Source: Phycisphaerae bacterium RAS2
GTDB taxonomy: Bacteria > Planctomycetota > Phycisphaerae > UBA1845 > UTPLA1
Assembly (NCBI GenBank): GCA_007753915.1
Contig: CP036352.1
Coordinates: 4,093,306-4,157,305 of the forward strand
Direction of reading: 5' to 3'
Length of the DNA: 64,000 nucleotides
The notes below the pieces were generated by a model that saw nothing but the letters and a program-made list of their open reading frames with translations, made no database searches and was not told the origin of the DNA. Within the stretch, counting starts at the first letter, position 1. Every line of letters starts with the position of its first letter. The translations under genes were made by a program, and so were the position numbers. Below are positions 48,546 to 56,892 of the stretch, in pieces.

Positions 48546-50509
48546 GTGAAGTGAATCGCAACGATGGGCCGGCGGCCGCCTCGGACTCGGCCATGCAAGG
48601 CATGGCGCGGCGCATCGGCTGGGGGCTGTTCATCGCCACGCTGCTCGTTTATGGCGCGAGTTTGCGGTTTGACTTCATGCGACTGGATGACTTCCAGTAC
48701 GTCGTGGACAACCCGCGCGTGCGCGAGCCTTCGCTCGACGGGTTGAAGGCGTTTTTTACCGAAGTGCTCCATCCGCAGACCGTCGATGGCTACTACCAGC
48801 CGCTGACGATGGCCTCGCTGATGCTTGATTCGCTCGTCGCCGGTCGCCCCGACGCCGGACCGGGTTTGTTTCACTTTACCAATATCCTGATCCACGCCTT
48901 CAACGCGATGCTGGTCTTTGCCCTGCTGCGAACGGTCCTGTCGCTCCACCGCGCGCCGACCGGTGCGGCGGAAGGCGGGGAACCGCTCTTCGCGCCGGCC
49001 TTCGCGGCGGCGATTTTCGCGCTGCATCCGGCACAAGTCGAAGCGGTCTGCTGGATCGCGCAGCGCAAGACCGTGCTGGCGACGTTTTTCGCGATCCTTT
49101 CGATTCACAGCTACCTGCGGCACGGCGCGCGACGCGGCGGCGGGGTCGCATGGACCGCCTGCGGGTGGTACGCCCTCGCGACGCTCGCAAAACCGACAAC
49201 GGTCTTGTTGCCGCTGGTCTGCCCGCTGCTGGATCGCTGGCCGCTGCGAAACCGGATCGCGCCGCATCTGACATCGAAGTGGCCCTTTGCCGCGTGGATG
49301 GTTGTAACGGCCTGGGTCGCGTGGGAGTCACAGGCGTCGGCGCCCGACGCGCTCGCCGTGCCGTCGGCCCAGAGCTGGGCGGTGACGCTGCGCCTTGGCG
49401 GATTGATCGCGTACAACCTCATGCTCTATCTGGGCAATCTCGTCTGGCCGATGCACCTGTCGCCCTATCGCGCCATTCCCGAGGATCTGACTTTTGCCAA
49501 TCCTGCGATCATCGCGGGGGTCGCCTGCGCGGCGTCAATTGGCTTGCTCGTGCTGGCGGCGCGCCGGCGCTGGCCGCCGCTGTTCAGCGGGCTGGTCGCG
49601 TTTCTGTTGTTGCTCTCACCGACGCTGGGCGGGATTCGCTTCACCGGCACCTGCGTCGCGGATCGATTTCTCTATCTTCCGGTTATCTTTCTCCTGATGC
49701 CGCTGACGGTCCTGCTTTGGCATGGCGACTTGTTCATGCGCCGGCGAAGCGGCGCTTTTCGAATGGCGGTTGCGCTCACGCTCGTCCCATTCATCATTCT
49801 CACGCGGGCCCAGCAAAACGTGTGGGCCGATGCAAAGGCGTTCTACTCGCACGTGACGCTTTCATCACCGCGACAGGGAAAGCTGTTCATGCATCTGGCG
49901 ACGATCTCGCTTGACGAGGAAGACGCCGCCGAAGCGCTGCGACTTTCCTCCCGCGCCGCCGAACTGCTTCCGACCGACAGCGAAGTCTGGGGCGTGTACG
50001 GCCTTGCGCTGCGAAAGTGCGGCCGCCCACAGGAGAGCGTGATGGCGATCCGTCGCGCGCTGGAGATCGGGCTGGGGCGAAATCAGTCGCGCGGCTGGAT
50101 CGAGTTGGCCAAGTCGCACGCGCACCTGGGCGAGTTTGATGGCGTGCGCGCCGCCTTGCGCGAAGCCGCCGCACGCGGGCGCGACGCGGCGGAGGTCCTG
50201 GCCGAGGTGGCGGACGAAGCCATGCACCGCGCGAAACGCGCGGACCTCGCGCTGGCGCTGTACCGCGAGTCGGTCGCATCCGACCCGACCAACGCCACCG
50301 TCACCTGGAACCTCGGCACGGCCCTGATTGCAATGGGGCGTCCGACCGAAGCGCTGGAGTGCTATGAACGCGCCCTCGTGCTGCGTCGGCAGGCGGGGCT
50401 TTCCACGGCGGAGCTGGACGCAACGGTGGCACAACTTCGATCAAGGGCAACGACGCAATCCACCGCAACCTCCGCGCCGGCCAGCGCCCCGGCCGCGAAT
50501 CGACCATGA
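48542..50509 (+). CDS. GT-C-like multispanning membrane protein with TPR tail (2)
   Basis: A 655-residue paralogue of the upstream gene. The first outside loop has FDFMRLDDFQYVVDNP, with the acidic pair expected for a lipid-sugar-dependent glycosyltransferase, followed by FALHPAQVEAVCWIAQRKT and about ten membrane spans. TPR repeats occupy about residues 450-640 (AMGRPTEALECYERALVLRR). It may glycosylate exported proteins, as TMTC enzymes do; substrate unknown. The start is GTG at 48542, overlapping the preceding stop; an ATG at MQGMARRIGWG is an alternative. Its stop overlaps nnrE in ATGA. Confidence 0.78.
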   Translation: MSEVNRNDGPAAASDSAMQGMARRIGWGLFIATLLVYGASLRFDFMRLDDFQYVVDNPRVREPSLDGLKAFFTEVLHPQTVDGYYQPLTMASLMLDSLVAGRPDAGPGLFHFTNILIHAFNAMLVFALLRTVLSLHRAPTGAAEGGEPLFAPAFAAAIFALHPAQVEAVCWIAQRKTVLATFFAILSIHSYLRHGARRGGGVAWTACGWYALATLAKPTTVLLPLVCPLLDRWPLRNRIAPHLTSKWPFAAWMVVTAWVAWESQASAPDALAVPSAQSWAVTLRLGGLIAYNLMLYLGNLVWPMHLSPYRAIPEDLTFANPAIIAGVACAASIGLLVLAARRRWPPLFSGLVAFLLLLSPTLGGIRFTGTCVADRFLYLPVIFLLMPLTVLLWHGDLFMRRRSGAFRMAVALTLVPFIILTRAQQNVWADAKAFYSHVTLSSPRQGKLFMHLATISLDEEDAAEALRLSSRAAELLPTDSEVWGVYGLALRKCGRPQESVMAIRRALEIGLGRNQSRGWIELAKSHAHLGEFDGVRAALREAAARGRDAAEVLAEVADEAMHRAKRADLALALYRESVASDPTNATVTWNLGTALIAMGRPTEALECYERALVLRRQAGLSTAELDATVAQLRSRATTQSTATSAPASAPAANRP

Positions 50510-51222
50510 GCAACGAACTTGTTCTTTCTCGCGAGCAGGTACGGCGAGTCGATCAACGCGCGATCGAAGCCTACGGCGTTCCCGGCATCGTGCTGATGGA
50601 GAACGCCGGGCGCGGGGCGGCGGAGATCATCCGCGCAGCGTGTCCCTCCGCGCAGCGCGTGCTCATCGCCTGCGGCCCGGGCAACAACGGCGGAGATGGT
50701 TTCGTCATCGCGCGCCACCTTGCCAACGCGGGATGGATGGTTGAACTGCTGCTCGCCTGCCCGGCGGATCGCATCACCGGCGACGCGCAGGGCAACCACG
50801 AAATCATTCGTCGCATGAACCTGCCGTGCGCCGTGATGGCTGACGCGAGAGACCTCGAGGCCGCGAACGATCGCTTCGCAACCGCCGACGTGATCGTCGA
50901 TGCATTGCTCGGCACCGGCGCGAGCGGCCCTCCGCGGGAGCCGATCGCATCGCTCATTCGCGCGATCAACGAAGCGCATCGGCGCGTCTCTGCGCAGCCG
51001 GCGCCCTCCGTCTTCGCCGTAGACATCCCCTCCGGTCTTGATTGTGACACCGGCGAGGCGGCGAACCCGACCGTTCGCGCGGATCACACCATCACGTTTG
51101 TCGCCCGGAAGATCGGCTTCAGAAATCCGGCCGCAAGAGACTTGCTTGGCCGCGTGCATGTTGTTGACATCGGTGCGCCGCGCGCGGCGATTCAGGACGC
51201 TTTGACGGGCAAGTCCGGATGA
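50506..51222 (+). CDS. nnrE: NAD(P)H-hydrate epimerase (YjeF N-terminal domain)
   Basis: A 238-residue repair enzyme that interconverts R and S forms of hydrated NAD(P)H. Motifs: the N-terminal helix VRRVDQRAIEAYGVPGIVLMENAGRG (read over residues 12-37), the loop CGPGNNGGDGFVIARHL, VDALLGTGASGPPREP and VDIPSGLDCDTG. Only the epimerase is present; the NnrD dehydratase often fused behind it is absent. It overlaps the GT-C gene by four bases and its 3' end overlaps the convergent hydrolase gene by about 30 bases. Confidence 0.95.
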   Translation: MSNELVLSREQVRRVDQRAIEAYGVPGIVLMENAGRGAAEIIRAACPSAQRVLIACGPGNNGGDGFVIARHLANAGWMVELLLACPADRITGDAQGNHEIIRRMNLPCAVMADARDLEAANDRFATADVIVDALLGTGASGPPREPIASLIRAINEAHRRVSAQPAPSVFAVDIPSGLDCDTGEAANPTVRADHTITFVARKIGFRNPAARDLLGRVHVVDIGAPRAAIQDALTGKSG

Positions 51223-51998
51223 AGAAACCGCCGCAGCCATGCCACGCTGCCCTCGATGATCTGCTCGGTCGCCAAGACCGTGCGCATGCCGTGATCGGCG
51301 GACTCCACTGAAACGAACTTCGCCTCGACCCCCCTCGCTCGCGCCACGGTCTCGTACGCCTGACCCTGCTCCGGCGGCACGGCATGGTCCTGGCTGCCGT
51401 GATAGATCAACAACGGCCTCATCCACGGCGCGAGGCGCGCCGGCCCGTTCTCCGTCGGCAGCGAGTCCAGAAAGCCCGCGCCAAGTTTCTGCCCGTGATG
51501 ATCGATCCAGCCCTGCTTCCGCACGAGCGACCAGGCGGCCTCGCTCATGTCGCGCGCGATCAGCGCGGCCGGATCGGCCACCGGCGCGAGGAACACGAGA
51601 CTCCGCAAACTGGGAATGCGATTGGCGCACATGGAGATTGTGAACGCACCGAAGCTGCTGCCGATCATGCCGACGCAGGTCGGGTCGCAGTTCGGCAGGT
51701 GATCAACGGCGGCCATGACGGCGAGCAAGTCCTCCTGCAGCGACGCCGCCGTGACATCCTCAAAGCGACCGTCGCTCTCACCACAGCCGCGAAAGTCGAA
51801 CCGCAGACAGGCGATGTTCTCCGCGACGAGCCGACGGGCCAGCGTCACATACCGATAGGACGACCCGACACGCGTGCCGGTCAGGCCGTGACAGCAGACG
51901 ACGACCGGCGCGGCGACGGCCGACTTGCCGGGGTCGGGCCGGTGCAGACAGGCGGCGATCTTTTGCCGCCCGACGGTGATCTCCAGACTGCTTTGCAT
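51192..51998 (-). CDS. Alpha/beta hydrolase (serine aminopeptidase-like)
   Basis: A 268-residue cytoplasmic hydrolase. HG oxyanion element CCHGLTGTRVGS, nucleophile elbow GMIGSSFGAFT (Ser near residue 120), Asp in YHGSQDHAVPPEQ and His in ESADHGMRT complete the triad. Resembles S33/BAAT-type esterases or peptidases; substrate unknown. The ATG at 51998 follows GAGG by 7 bases. A longer in-frame extension reaches into the pdxJ promoter and is unlikely. Confidence 0.88.
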   Translation of the reverse strand: MQSSLEITVGRQKIAACLHRPDPGKSAVAAPVVVCCHGLTGTRVGSSYRYVTLARRLVAENIACLRFDFRGCGESDGRFEDVTAASLQEDLLAVMAAVDHLPNCDPTCVGMIGSSFGAFTISMCANRIPSLRSLVFLAPVADPAALIARDMSEAAWSLVRKQGWIDHHGQKLGAGFLDSLPTENGPARLAPWMRPLLIYHGSQDHAVPPEQGQAYETVARARGVEAKFVSVESADHGMRTVLATEQIIEGSVAWLRRFLHPDLPVKAS

Positions 51999-52066
51999 GC
52001 GAGACCTCGCGCGAGGAAGGGGCATTCTATATCGCGGCGGCCGGATGGAGACAAGGCCCGTGGAAA

Positions 52067-52094
52067 TTGAGACCCGCCGCCGTTCATCTATAAT
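52067..52094 (+). promoter_or_regulatory. Promoter of pdxJ-dapA
   Basis: TTGAGA and a perfect TATAAT separated by 16 bases. The -10 ends 10 bases before the pdxJ ATG, so the mRNA leader would be only about four bases. Confidence 0.65.
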
Positions 52095-52104
52095 GTGGGG
52101 GACC

Positions 52105-52836
52105 ATGGCACAACTTGGCGTCAACATTGATCACGTGGCGACCGTCCGCCAAGCCCGGCGCACCGATGAGCCTGACCCGGTTTGGGCGGCCGTCGAGGCC
52201 CAGCTGGGCGGTGCGGCTTGCATCACCTTCCACCTGCGCGAGGACCGGCGACACATCATCGACCGCGACGTGCCCGCGCTGAAGGAAGTCGTCAACGTCA
52301 AGCTGAACATGGAAATGGCTATCGCCCCGGAGATTGTGGACATCGCCATCCGCAATCGCCCCACGCAGTGCACGCTCGTGCCCGAGCGGCGCGAGGAGAT
52401 CACCACCGAAGGCGGGTTGGACGTGGTGGGCCTCGGCCCGCGGCTCAAGAGCGTCGTCGATCGGCTGCGCGGCGCGGGCATCGTCTGCAGCGCGTACATC
52501 GAGCCGGTTGCCGATCAGATCCGCGCCTCGGCCGACATGGGTTTCGAAGCGATTGAGCTTTGGACCGGAGGCTATGCCAACGCAAAATCGCCGGCCGACC
52601 GGCAGAAGCGCCTCGCCGACTTGCAGGCGGGGCTGGAGCTGGGATTGGGATCGCGGCTGGAGGTCCACGCCGGGCACGGCCTGACCTATCGCAACGTCGC
52701 GCCGGTTGCGGCGATGCGGGGCTTTTGCGAATTCAACATCGGCCATAGCATCATCGCGCGAGCGATCTTCACCGGGCTTCGCGCGGCCGTCAGCGAGATG
52801 AACCAACTGCTGTTGCAGCACAGCCCGAAGGAATAG
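52105..52836 (+). CDS. pdxJ: Pyridoxine 5'-phosphate synthase
   Basis: A 243-residue TIM-barrel enzyme that condenses 1-deoxyxylulose 5-phosphate with aminoacetone phosphate in vitamin B6 synthesis. Marks: LGVNIDHVATVRQARRTDEP at the start, ITFHLREDRRHI, the catalytic Glu in LNMEMA, VPERREEITTEGGLDV, HAGHGLTYRN and FNIGHSIIARAI. GGGG precedes the ATG, but the promoter is so close that translation may start without a leader. dapA follows after three bases. Confidence 0.97.
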   Translation: MAQLGVNIDHVATVRQARRTDEPDPVWAAVEAQLGGAACITFHLREDRRHIIDRDVPALKEVVNVKLNMEMAIAPEIVDIAIRNRPTQCTLVPERREEITTEGGLDVVGLGPRLKSVVDRLRGAGIVCSAYIEPVADQIRASADMGFEAIELWTGGYANAKSPADRQKRLADLQAGLELGLGSRLEVHAGHGLTYRNVAPVAAMRGFCEFNIGHSIIARAIFTGLRAAVSEMNQLLLQHSPKE

Positions 52837-52839
52837 GTC

Positions 52840-53724
52840 ATGTTCAAGGGAACGTATGTCGCGCTGGTCACGCCGTTCGCCGATGGGGCGGTCGATTTTC
52901 GCGCGTTGGATGAGCTGGTCGATTACGTCATCGCCGGCGGTGTCAGCGGCCTGGTGCCATGCGGCACGACCGGCGAGTCGCCGACGCTTTCGGACGAGGA
53001 GCAGGCGCAGATCATTGCGGCTGTCGTGAAGCGGGCGCGCGGTCGCGTGCCGGTGCTGGCCGGCGCGGGAAGCAATTGCACCGAGCACGCCCTGGCCCTG
53101 GCGCAGGCGGCGATGAAGGCCGGCGCAACTGGTGTCATGATCGTGTCGCCCTATTACAACCGGCCCAGCCCGCGCGGGCTGTATCAGCATTTCAGCTACC
53201 TCGCCTCGGCTCTGGGCGCGCCGATGGTGCTGTACAATATTCCGGGGCGAACGGGCGTGGAGATTTCCATCGAGACCATCGCTCGGCTGCGCGCCGATCA
53301 TTCCAACATCGTCGCGGTCAAGCACGCGACGGGTTCCATCGACGGCGCGAGCGAACTGGCCGCCGCCAGCGACATCGCCATCTTGAGCGGGGACGACACG
53401 CTGACCGCCTCCCTCATGGCGGTCGGCGCGGTCGGTTCGGTCAGCGTCGTTGCGAATCTCCTGCCGCGCGAGACGGCAGCCATCACGACCGCGGCCGCGG
53501 CAGGCGATCTCAACGCAGCCCGCGCCGCCCATCAGAAGCTGTTCCCCATTGCCCGCGCGCTGATGCGGCTGGACACCAATCCCGTGCCGATCAAGACGGC
53601 CCTCGCGCTGGGCGGCATGATGGCCGAAGAGTTCCGCCTGCCGCTCTGCACGATGGACCCGGCCAAACGCCGTGAGTTACAGACACTTGTCGCGCCGTTG
53701 CTCGGCACCCGGCAACCCGCGTGA
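52840..53724 (+). CDS. dapA: 4-hydroxy-tetrahydrodipicolinate synthase
   Basis: A 294-residue class I aldolase condensing pyruvate with aspartate semialdehyde, the first step to lysine and diaminopimelate. GTTGESPTL binds pyruvate, the catalytic Tyr is in YYNRPSPRGLY / LYNIPGRTG, and the Schiff-base Lys is in VAVKHATGS. Length is normal. AAGGA lies 7 bases before the ATG. Tight packing with pdxJ suggests one operon. Confidence 0.96.
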   Translation: MFKGTYVALVTPFADGAVDFRALDELVDYVIAGGVSGLVPCGTTGESPTLSDEEQAQIIAAVVKRARGRVPVLAGAGSNCTEHALALAQAAMKAGATGVMIVSPYYNRPSPRGLYQHFSYLASALGAPMVLYNIPGRTGVEISIETIARLRADHSNIVAVKHATGSIDGASELAAASDIAILSGDDTLTASLMAVGAVGSVSVVANLLPRETAAITTAAAAGDLNAARAAHQKLFPIARALMRLDTNPVPIKTALALGGMMAEEFRLPLCTMDPAKRRELQTLVAPLLGTRQPA

Positions 53725-53738
53725 CCAAGGCCCTCACC

Positions 53739-54680
53739 ATGACCGACGCCTCGCCTGCGACCGCCCACCACGCTCACAGCGCAGGCCGCACGTTGATTCG
53801 ACAAATCCGCCTGCTGTCGGGCCTGGCCGTTGCCGCCGCCATCTTCTGGTACGTCGGCCCGTGGGCCCTGGGGCATGTTGATCCCGGCGGCCCCGTCTCG
53901 CTCATTGATGTGCCCAGCGGCCTGATCACCATGGCCGAGTTACTCGGTCTGGCAATCGTGTCGAGCGGGCTGGCGGTTGCCATCGCCGGCGCCGGCTCGG
54001 CCGCGCGCGGGCCGTTGGCGGTGGCGGTCGGCCTCGCGGCGCTCGCCGCGCGCGGGGCGCAGATGGACAAACTGGTGCTCCAGCGTGTCAGCATGGTGGC
54101 ATCCGCCGCGGCCGGCGGCGGATCACTGCCCGACCCCTATCCCACGTGGGGCCTCGCCGCCGAGACCTGGCTCTGGCTCGGCCTGATCGCCGTCGGCTAC
54201 GTTGCCGGGCGCTGGGTCGACGGCTGGTTCGAGACCCGCCCCGCCGAGCCTCGGCCCGTTGGTCCGTCGGACATCCGCCAGTCGGCCGGAGCGGTCGCGA
54301 TCTCGACCGTTGTCGCATGGCTCGTTATCTCCTTTGCCATCGGCCGGGAAAACGCACCGATCCTGCGCGGCCAGGTCTACTTCGCCGTCGCCTTCGGCTT
54401 TGTCACCGCGGCGCTCGTCGCGCACGCCTGCTTCGATCTGCGCTCAAGCCTCTGGGCGCTGCTTTGCGTCGGCATCGTCGCGACCGTCGCGTTTGTCGTC
54501 GGCGCGCCGAGCAGCGCCGCCGTCGCGCAGTCGGTCAAGACCGGCAGCTACCTGATGCTCCGCCCCATGACGCGCCCGCTGCCGATCGAATACGCCGCCC
54601 TCGGCGCGATCGGCGCGCTGATCCAGCAGGATGCCCGTGTCGTTCTCCGGGCGACGTTCGGAATGAGTGCGCAGGGGTGA
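53739..54680 (+). CDS. Multispanning membrane protein of unknown function
   Basis: A 313-residue protein with about seven or eight hydrophobic spans (for example LSGLAVAAAIFWYVGPWAL, GLAVAIAGAG, WLWLGLIAVGYVAGRWVDG, AVAISTVVAWLVISFAIG, ALLCVGIVATVAFVVGA). The N-terminus has a His-containing stretch (TAHHAHSAG). No family is recognised. AAGG lies 8 bases before the ATG at 53739; a GTG at 53721, overlapping the dapA stop in GTGA, would add six residues. It ends the pdxJ-dapA row. Confidence 0.7.
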   Translation: MTDASPATAHHAHSAGRTLIRQIRLLSGLAVAAAIFWYVGPWALGHVDPGGPVSLIDVPSGLITMAELLGLAIVSSGLAVAIAGAGSAARGPLAVAVGLAALAARGAQMDKLVLQRVSMVASAAAGGGSLPDPYPTWGLAAETWLWLGLIAVGYVAGRWVDGWFETRPAEPRPVGPSDIRQSAGAVAISTVVAWLVISFAIGRENAPILRGQVYFAVAFGFVTAALVAHACFDLRSSLWALLCVGIVATVAFVVGAPSSAAVAQSVKTGSYLMLRPMTRPLPIEYAALGAIGALIQQDARVVLRATFGMSAQG

Positions 54681-54701
54681 CCACGCAGCAACCGCTGCGC
54701 G

Positions 54702-55184
54702 TCAGCGCGATCGGATGTTCTTCAGAATCGCTTCCAATTCCAGCGCGACTTGCAAGTCTTTCGCGCGACCCAATGCGCGCTTCGCGTCGATCAGTGCGGC
54801 GAGGTCGATCACGCGGCAAACCAGCCCCTGAACGGTCATCGACGTGCTGCGCCGGGTCACTTCCGCGAATGCCCCAATCCCCGTGATGTCACTCAAAACG
54901 TCCAATTGCCCCAAGTCGGTTGACAAATACAGGTTGCGATAGGTTGTGAGAATCGCCGGGTCGCGGCTCAACGGAATCGGGCGAGCCTGCATGCGAAGCA
55001 TCGGTCGCAGCCCATCGAGCGACGCGATCAGTCGGCCGAGATTCTCGCTCGTAAACGGTGCGCAAACGTCGAGGTCTTCAGTGACCTGGCTGGCGCCATG
55101 AAGCACACCGGCCATCCCGCCGACCAGCACGAACTCAACGTTCGCCTGCTGAAGTCGACGAAGGATGTCGAGGGTCGAAGCCAT
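54702..55184 (-). CDS. Nucleotidyltransferase-fold protein (AbiEii/MNT-like)
   Basis: A 160-residue protein of the polymerase-beta-like nucleotidyltransferase superfamily. The helix LRRLQQANVEFVLVGGMAG gives the GG pair, and TEDLDV supplies the paired acids; VIDLAALIDAKRALGRAKD matches the end of the stand-alone family often annotated DUF6036/AbiEii. These proteins frequently form two-gene modules with a small partner. The gene overlaps the small upstream gene by 50 bases, so the two are co-expressed. Toxin-antitoxin activity is possible, not shown. Confidence 0.75.
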   Translation of the reverse strand: MASTLDILRRLQQANVEFVLVGGMAGVLHGASQVTEDLDVCAPFTSENLGRLIASLDGLRPMLRMQARPIPLSRDPAILTTYRNLYLSTDLGQLDVLSDITGIGAFAEVTRRSTSMTVQGLVCRVIDLAALIDAKRALGRAKDLQVALELEAILKNIRSR

Positions 55185-55377
55185 AATGAGCGATTCCCGC
55201 GGCGCGCAGCGCACGCACCAGCTCCAGCGCCTGCTCGTGCCGTTCGAGCCGCTGCGTCGGCGTCAGCGTCAGGAGATACTGCGTGAGTGACACATCGATG
55301 CCGAATTCGCGCGCGGCCTGCCACGGATCGGATTCCGGCGGATCGGGCAACACGGCGTCTTCATGCGAATTCGTCAT
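55135..55377 (-). CDS. Small partner of the nucleotidyltransferase
   Basis: An 80-residue acidic protein. The segment DVSLTQYLLTLTPTQRLERH followed by EQALELVRALRAAG is a pattern I recognise from small proteins encoded just before stand-alone nucleotidyltransferases. It overlaps that gene by 50 bases in another frame. It may be the regulatory or antitoxin member of the pair. No ribosome site is seen. Confidence 0.6.
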   Translation of the reverse strand: MTNSHEDAVLPDPPESDPWQAAREFGIDVSLTQYLLTLTPTQRLERHEQALELVRALRAAGIAHYGFDPRHPSSTSAGER

Positions 55378-55465
55378 GACGGGGACATTCTATCGCGATG
55401 GCCACGGTGACACGAATCACCTTTTGGTGCGTCGAATCTTGAGCCTTCGGCGTGCGGGCGTTTCG

Positions 55466-56779
55466 TCAGCCCTTCACTGTCGGGCGGCCGATTGAGTAGT
55501 ACGTGAACCCCAGCCGCTTGAGGTAAGCCGGGTCGTACAGATTGCGCCCGTCGAAGATGACCGGTGACTTGAGCGACGACTTGATCCGCTCGAAGTCCGG
55601 CGTGCGATACTCGTTCCACTCGGTGCAGATCGCCAGTGCATCGGCTCCCGTCAGCGCGTCGTAGGCGTCTCCGCAGTATGCGATCTTGTCGCCGAACTCC
55701 TTGCGCAGATTGTCCAGCGACTTCGGATCGGCCGCGCGAACCTTCGCCCCCGCCCCAAGCAGAATCTCAATGATCCGCAATGCCGGCGCCTCGCGGATGT
55801 CGTCCGTGCGCGGTTTGAACGCAATGCCCCACACGGCGAAGGTCTTGCCCGCGAGCTTGTCTCCAAAGTGCGCGCGAATCCGATCCGCGAGCAACGACTT
55901 CTGCCGCTCGTTGATCGCGTGCACCATCTCAAGCAGTTCGCCGTCCGCGCCGGCCTGCCGGGCGACGTGTGCCAGCGCCTGCACGTCCTTCGGGAAGCAG
56001 CTTCCGCCGTAGCCGATGCCGGGGTACATGAAGTGTGAACCGATACGCACGTCGTAGCCGACGCCCTGGCGCACTTCGTTCACGTCGATCCCGAGTTTCT
56101 CGCAGATGTTGGCGATGTGATTGATGAAGCTGATGCGCGTGGCGAGGTAACAGTTCGCCGTGTACTTCACCATCTCCGACGCCGCCCGGCGCACGACGAT
56201 GACCGGATTGTTGTTCCGCACGAACGGCTGATACAACTGCTTCATGACGGCCGCCGCGTCTTCGTCCTCGGTGCCGATGACGACGCGATCGGGCTTCTGA
56301 AAATCGTTGACCGCCGTGCCCTCTTTGAGGAACTCCGGATTGCTGATGACCGTGATCGGGTGCCGGGCCAGCGGCGCGACGAGGCTCTCCACCCATTGGC
56401 CCGTCCCCACCGGCACCGTCGACTTCATCACGAGGATGACCTTCCTGTTCACCGCCCGCGCGATGTCCTGCACGGCCTTCTCGATGTACGACAGATCGGC
56501 CGAGCCGTCGGCCTTCGGCGGCGTGCCGATGCAAATGAAGATCACTTCGGCATGCTGAACGGCCTCGACCAGATTCGTCGTGAGTTTGAATCGCCCGGCG
56601 GTCAGATTCGTGACCAGCAGATCGGTCAGCCCCGGCTCGAAGATCGTGCACTCACCACGCGATAACCGCGCGACCTTGTCCGGGTCGATGTCCAGCCCCA
56701 CGACGTGGTTGCCCGTGTCCGCAAGGCAGACACCGGTGACAAGGCCGACGTATCCGGTTCCGACGACGGTGATCTTCAC
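55466..56779 (-). CDS. ugd: UDP-glucose 6-dehydrogenase
   Basis: A 437-residue enzyme oxidising UDP-glucose to UDP-glucuronate for surface polysaccharide. The NAD motif is VGTGYVGLVTGVCLADTG, the central domain has MKSTVPVGTG and NPEFLKEGTAV, and the catalytic Cys lies in GYGGSCFPKDVQAL. The C-terminal NDP-sugar domain contains AFKPRTDDIREAPAL. Full length. GDP-mannose dehydrogenase activity cannot be excluded, but the sequence fits Ugd best. First of several nucleotide-sugar genes. Confidence 0.95.
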   Translation of the reverse strand: MKITVVGTGYVGLVTGVCLADTGNHVVGLDIDPDKVARLSRGECTIFEPGLTDLLVTNLTAGRFKLTTNLVEAVQHAEVIFICIGTPPKADGSADLSYIEKAVQDIARAVNRKVILVMKSTVPVGTGQWVESLVAPLARHPITVISNPEFLKEGTAVNDFQKPDRVVIGTEDEDAAAVMKQLYQPFVRNNNPVIVVRRAASEMVKYTANCYLATRISFINHIANICEKLGIDVNEVRQGVGYDVRIGSHFMYPGIGYGGSCFPKDVQALAHVARQAGADGELLEMVHAINERQKSLLADRIRAHFGDKLAGKTFAVWGIAFKPRTDDIREAPALRIIEILLGAGAKVRAADPKSLDNLRKEFGDKIAYCGDAYDALTGADALAICTEWNEYRTPDFERIKSSLKSPVIFDGRNLYDPAYLKRLGFTYYSIGRPTVKG

Positions 56780-56892
56780 GACGTTGCTCCCCTGCCAGAT
56801 TGAGCACGATCGGCACGATGAGTCAGCCCAACATTATCGAGCATCCCGCGCCCGCAATCCAGTGCTGCGTCGCGCGCGGTGTCTTTGAGGAG

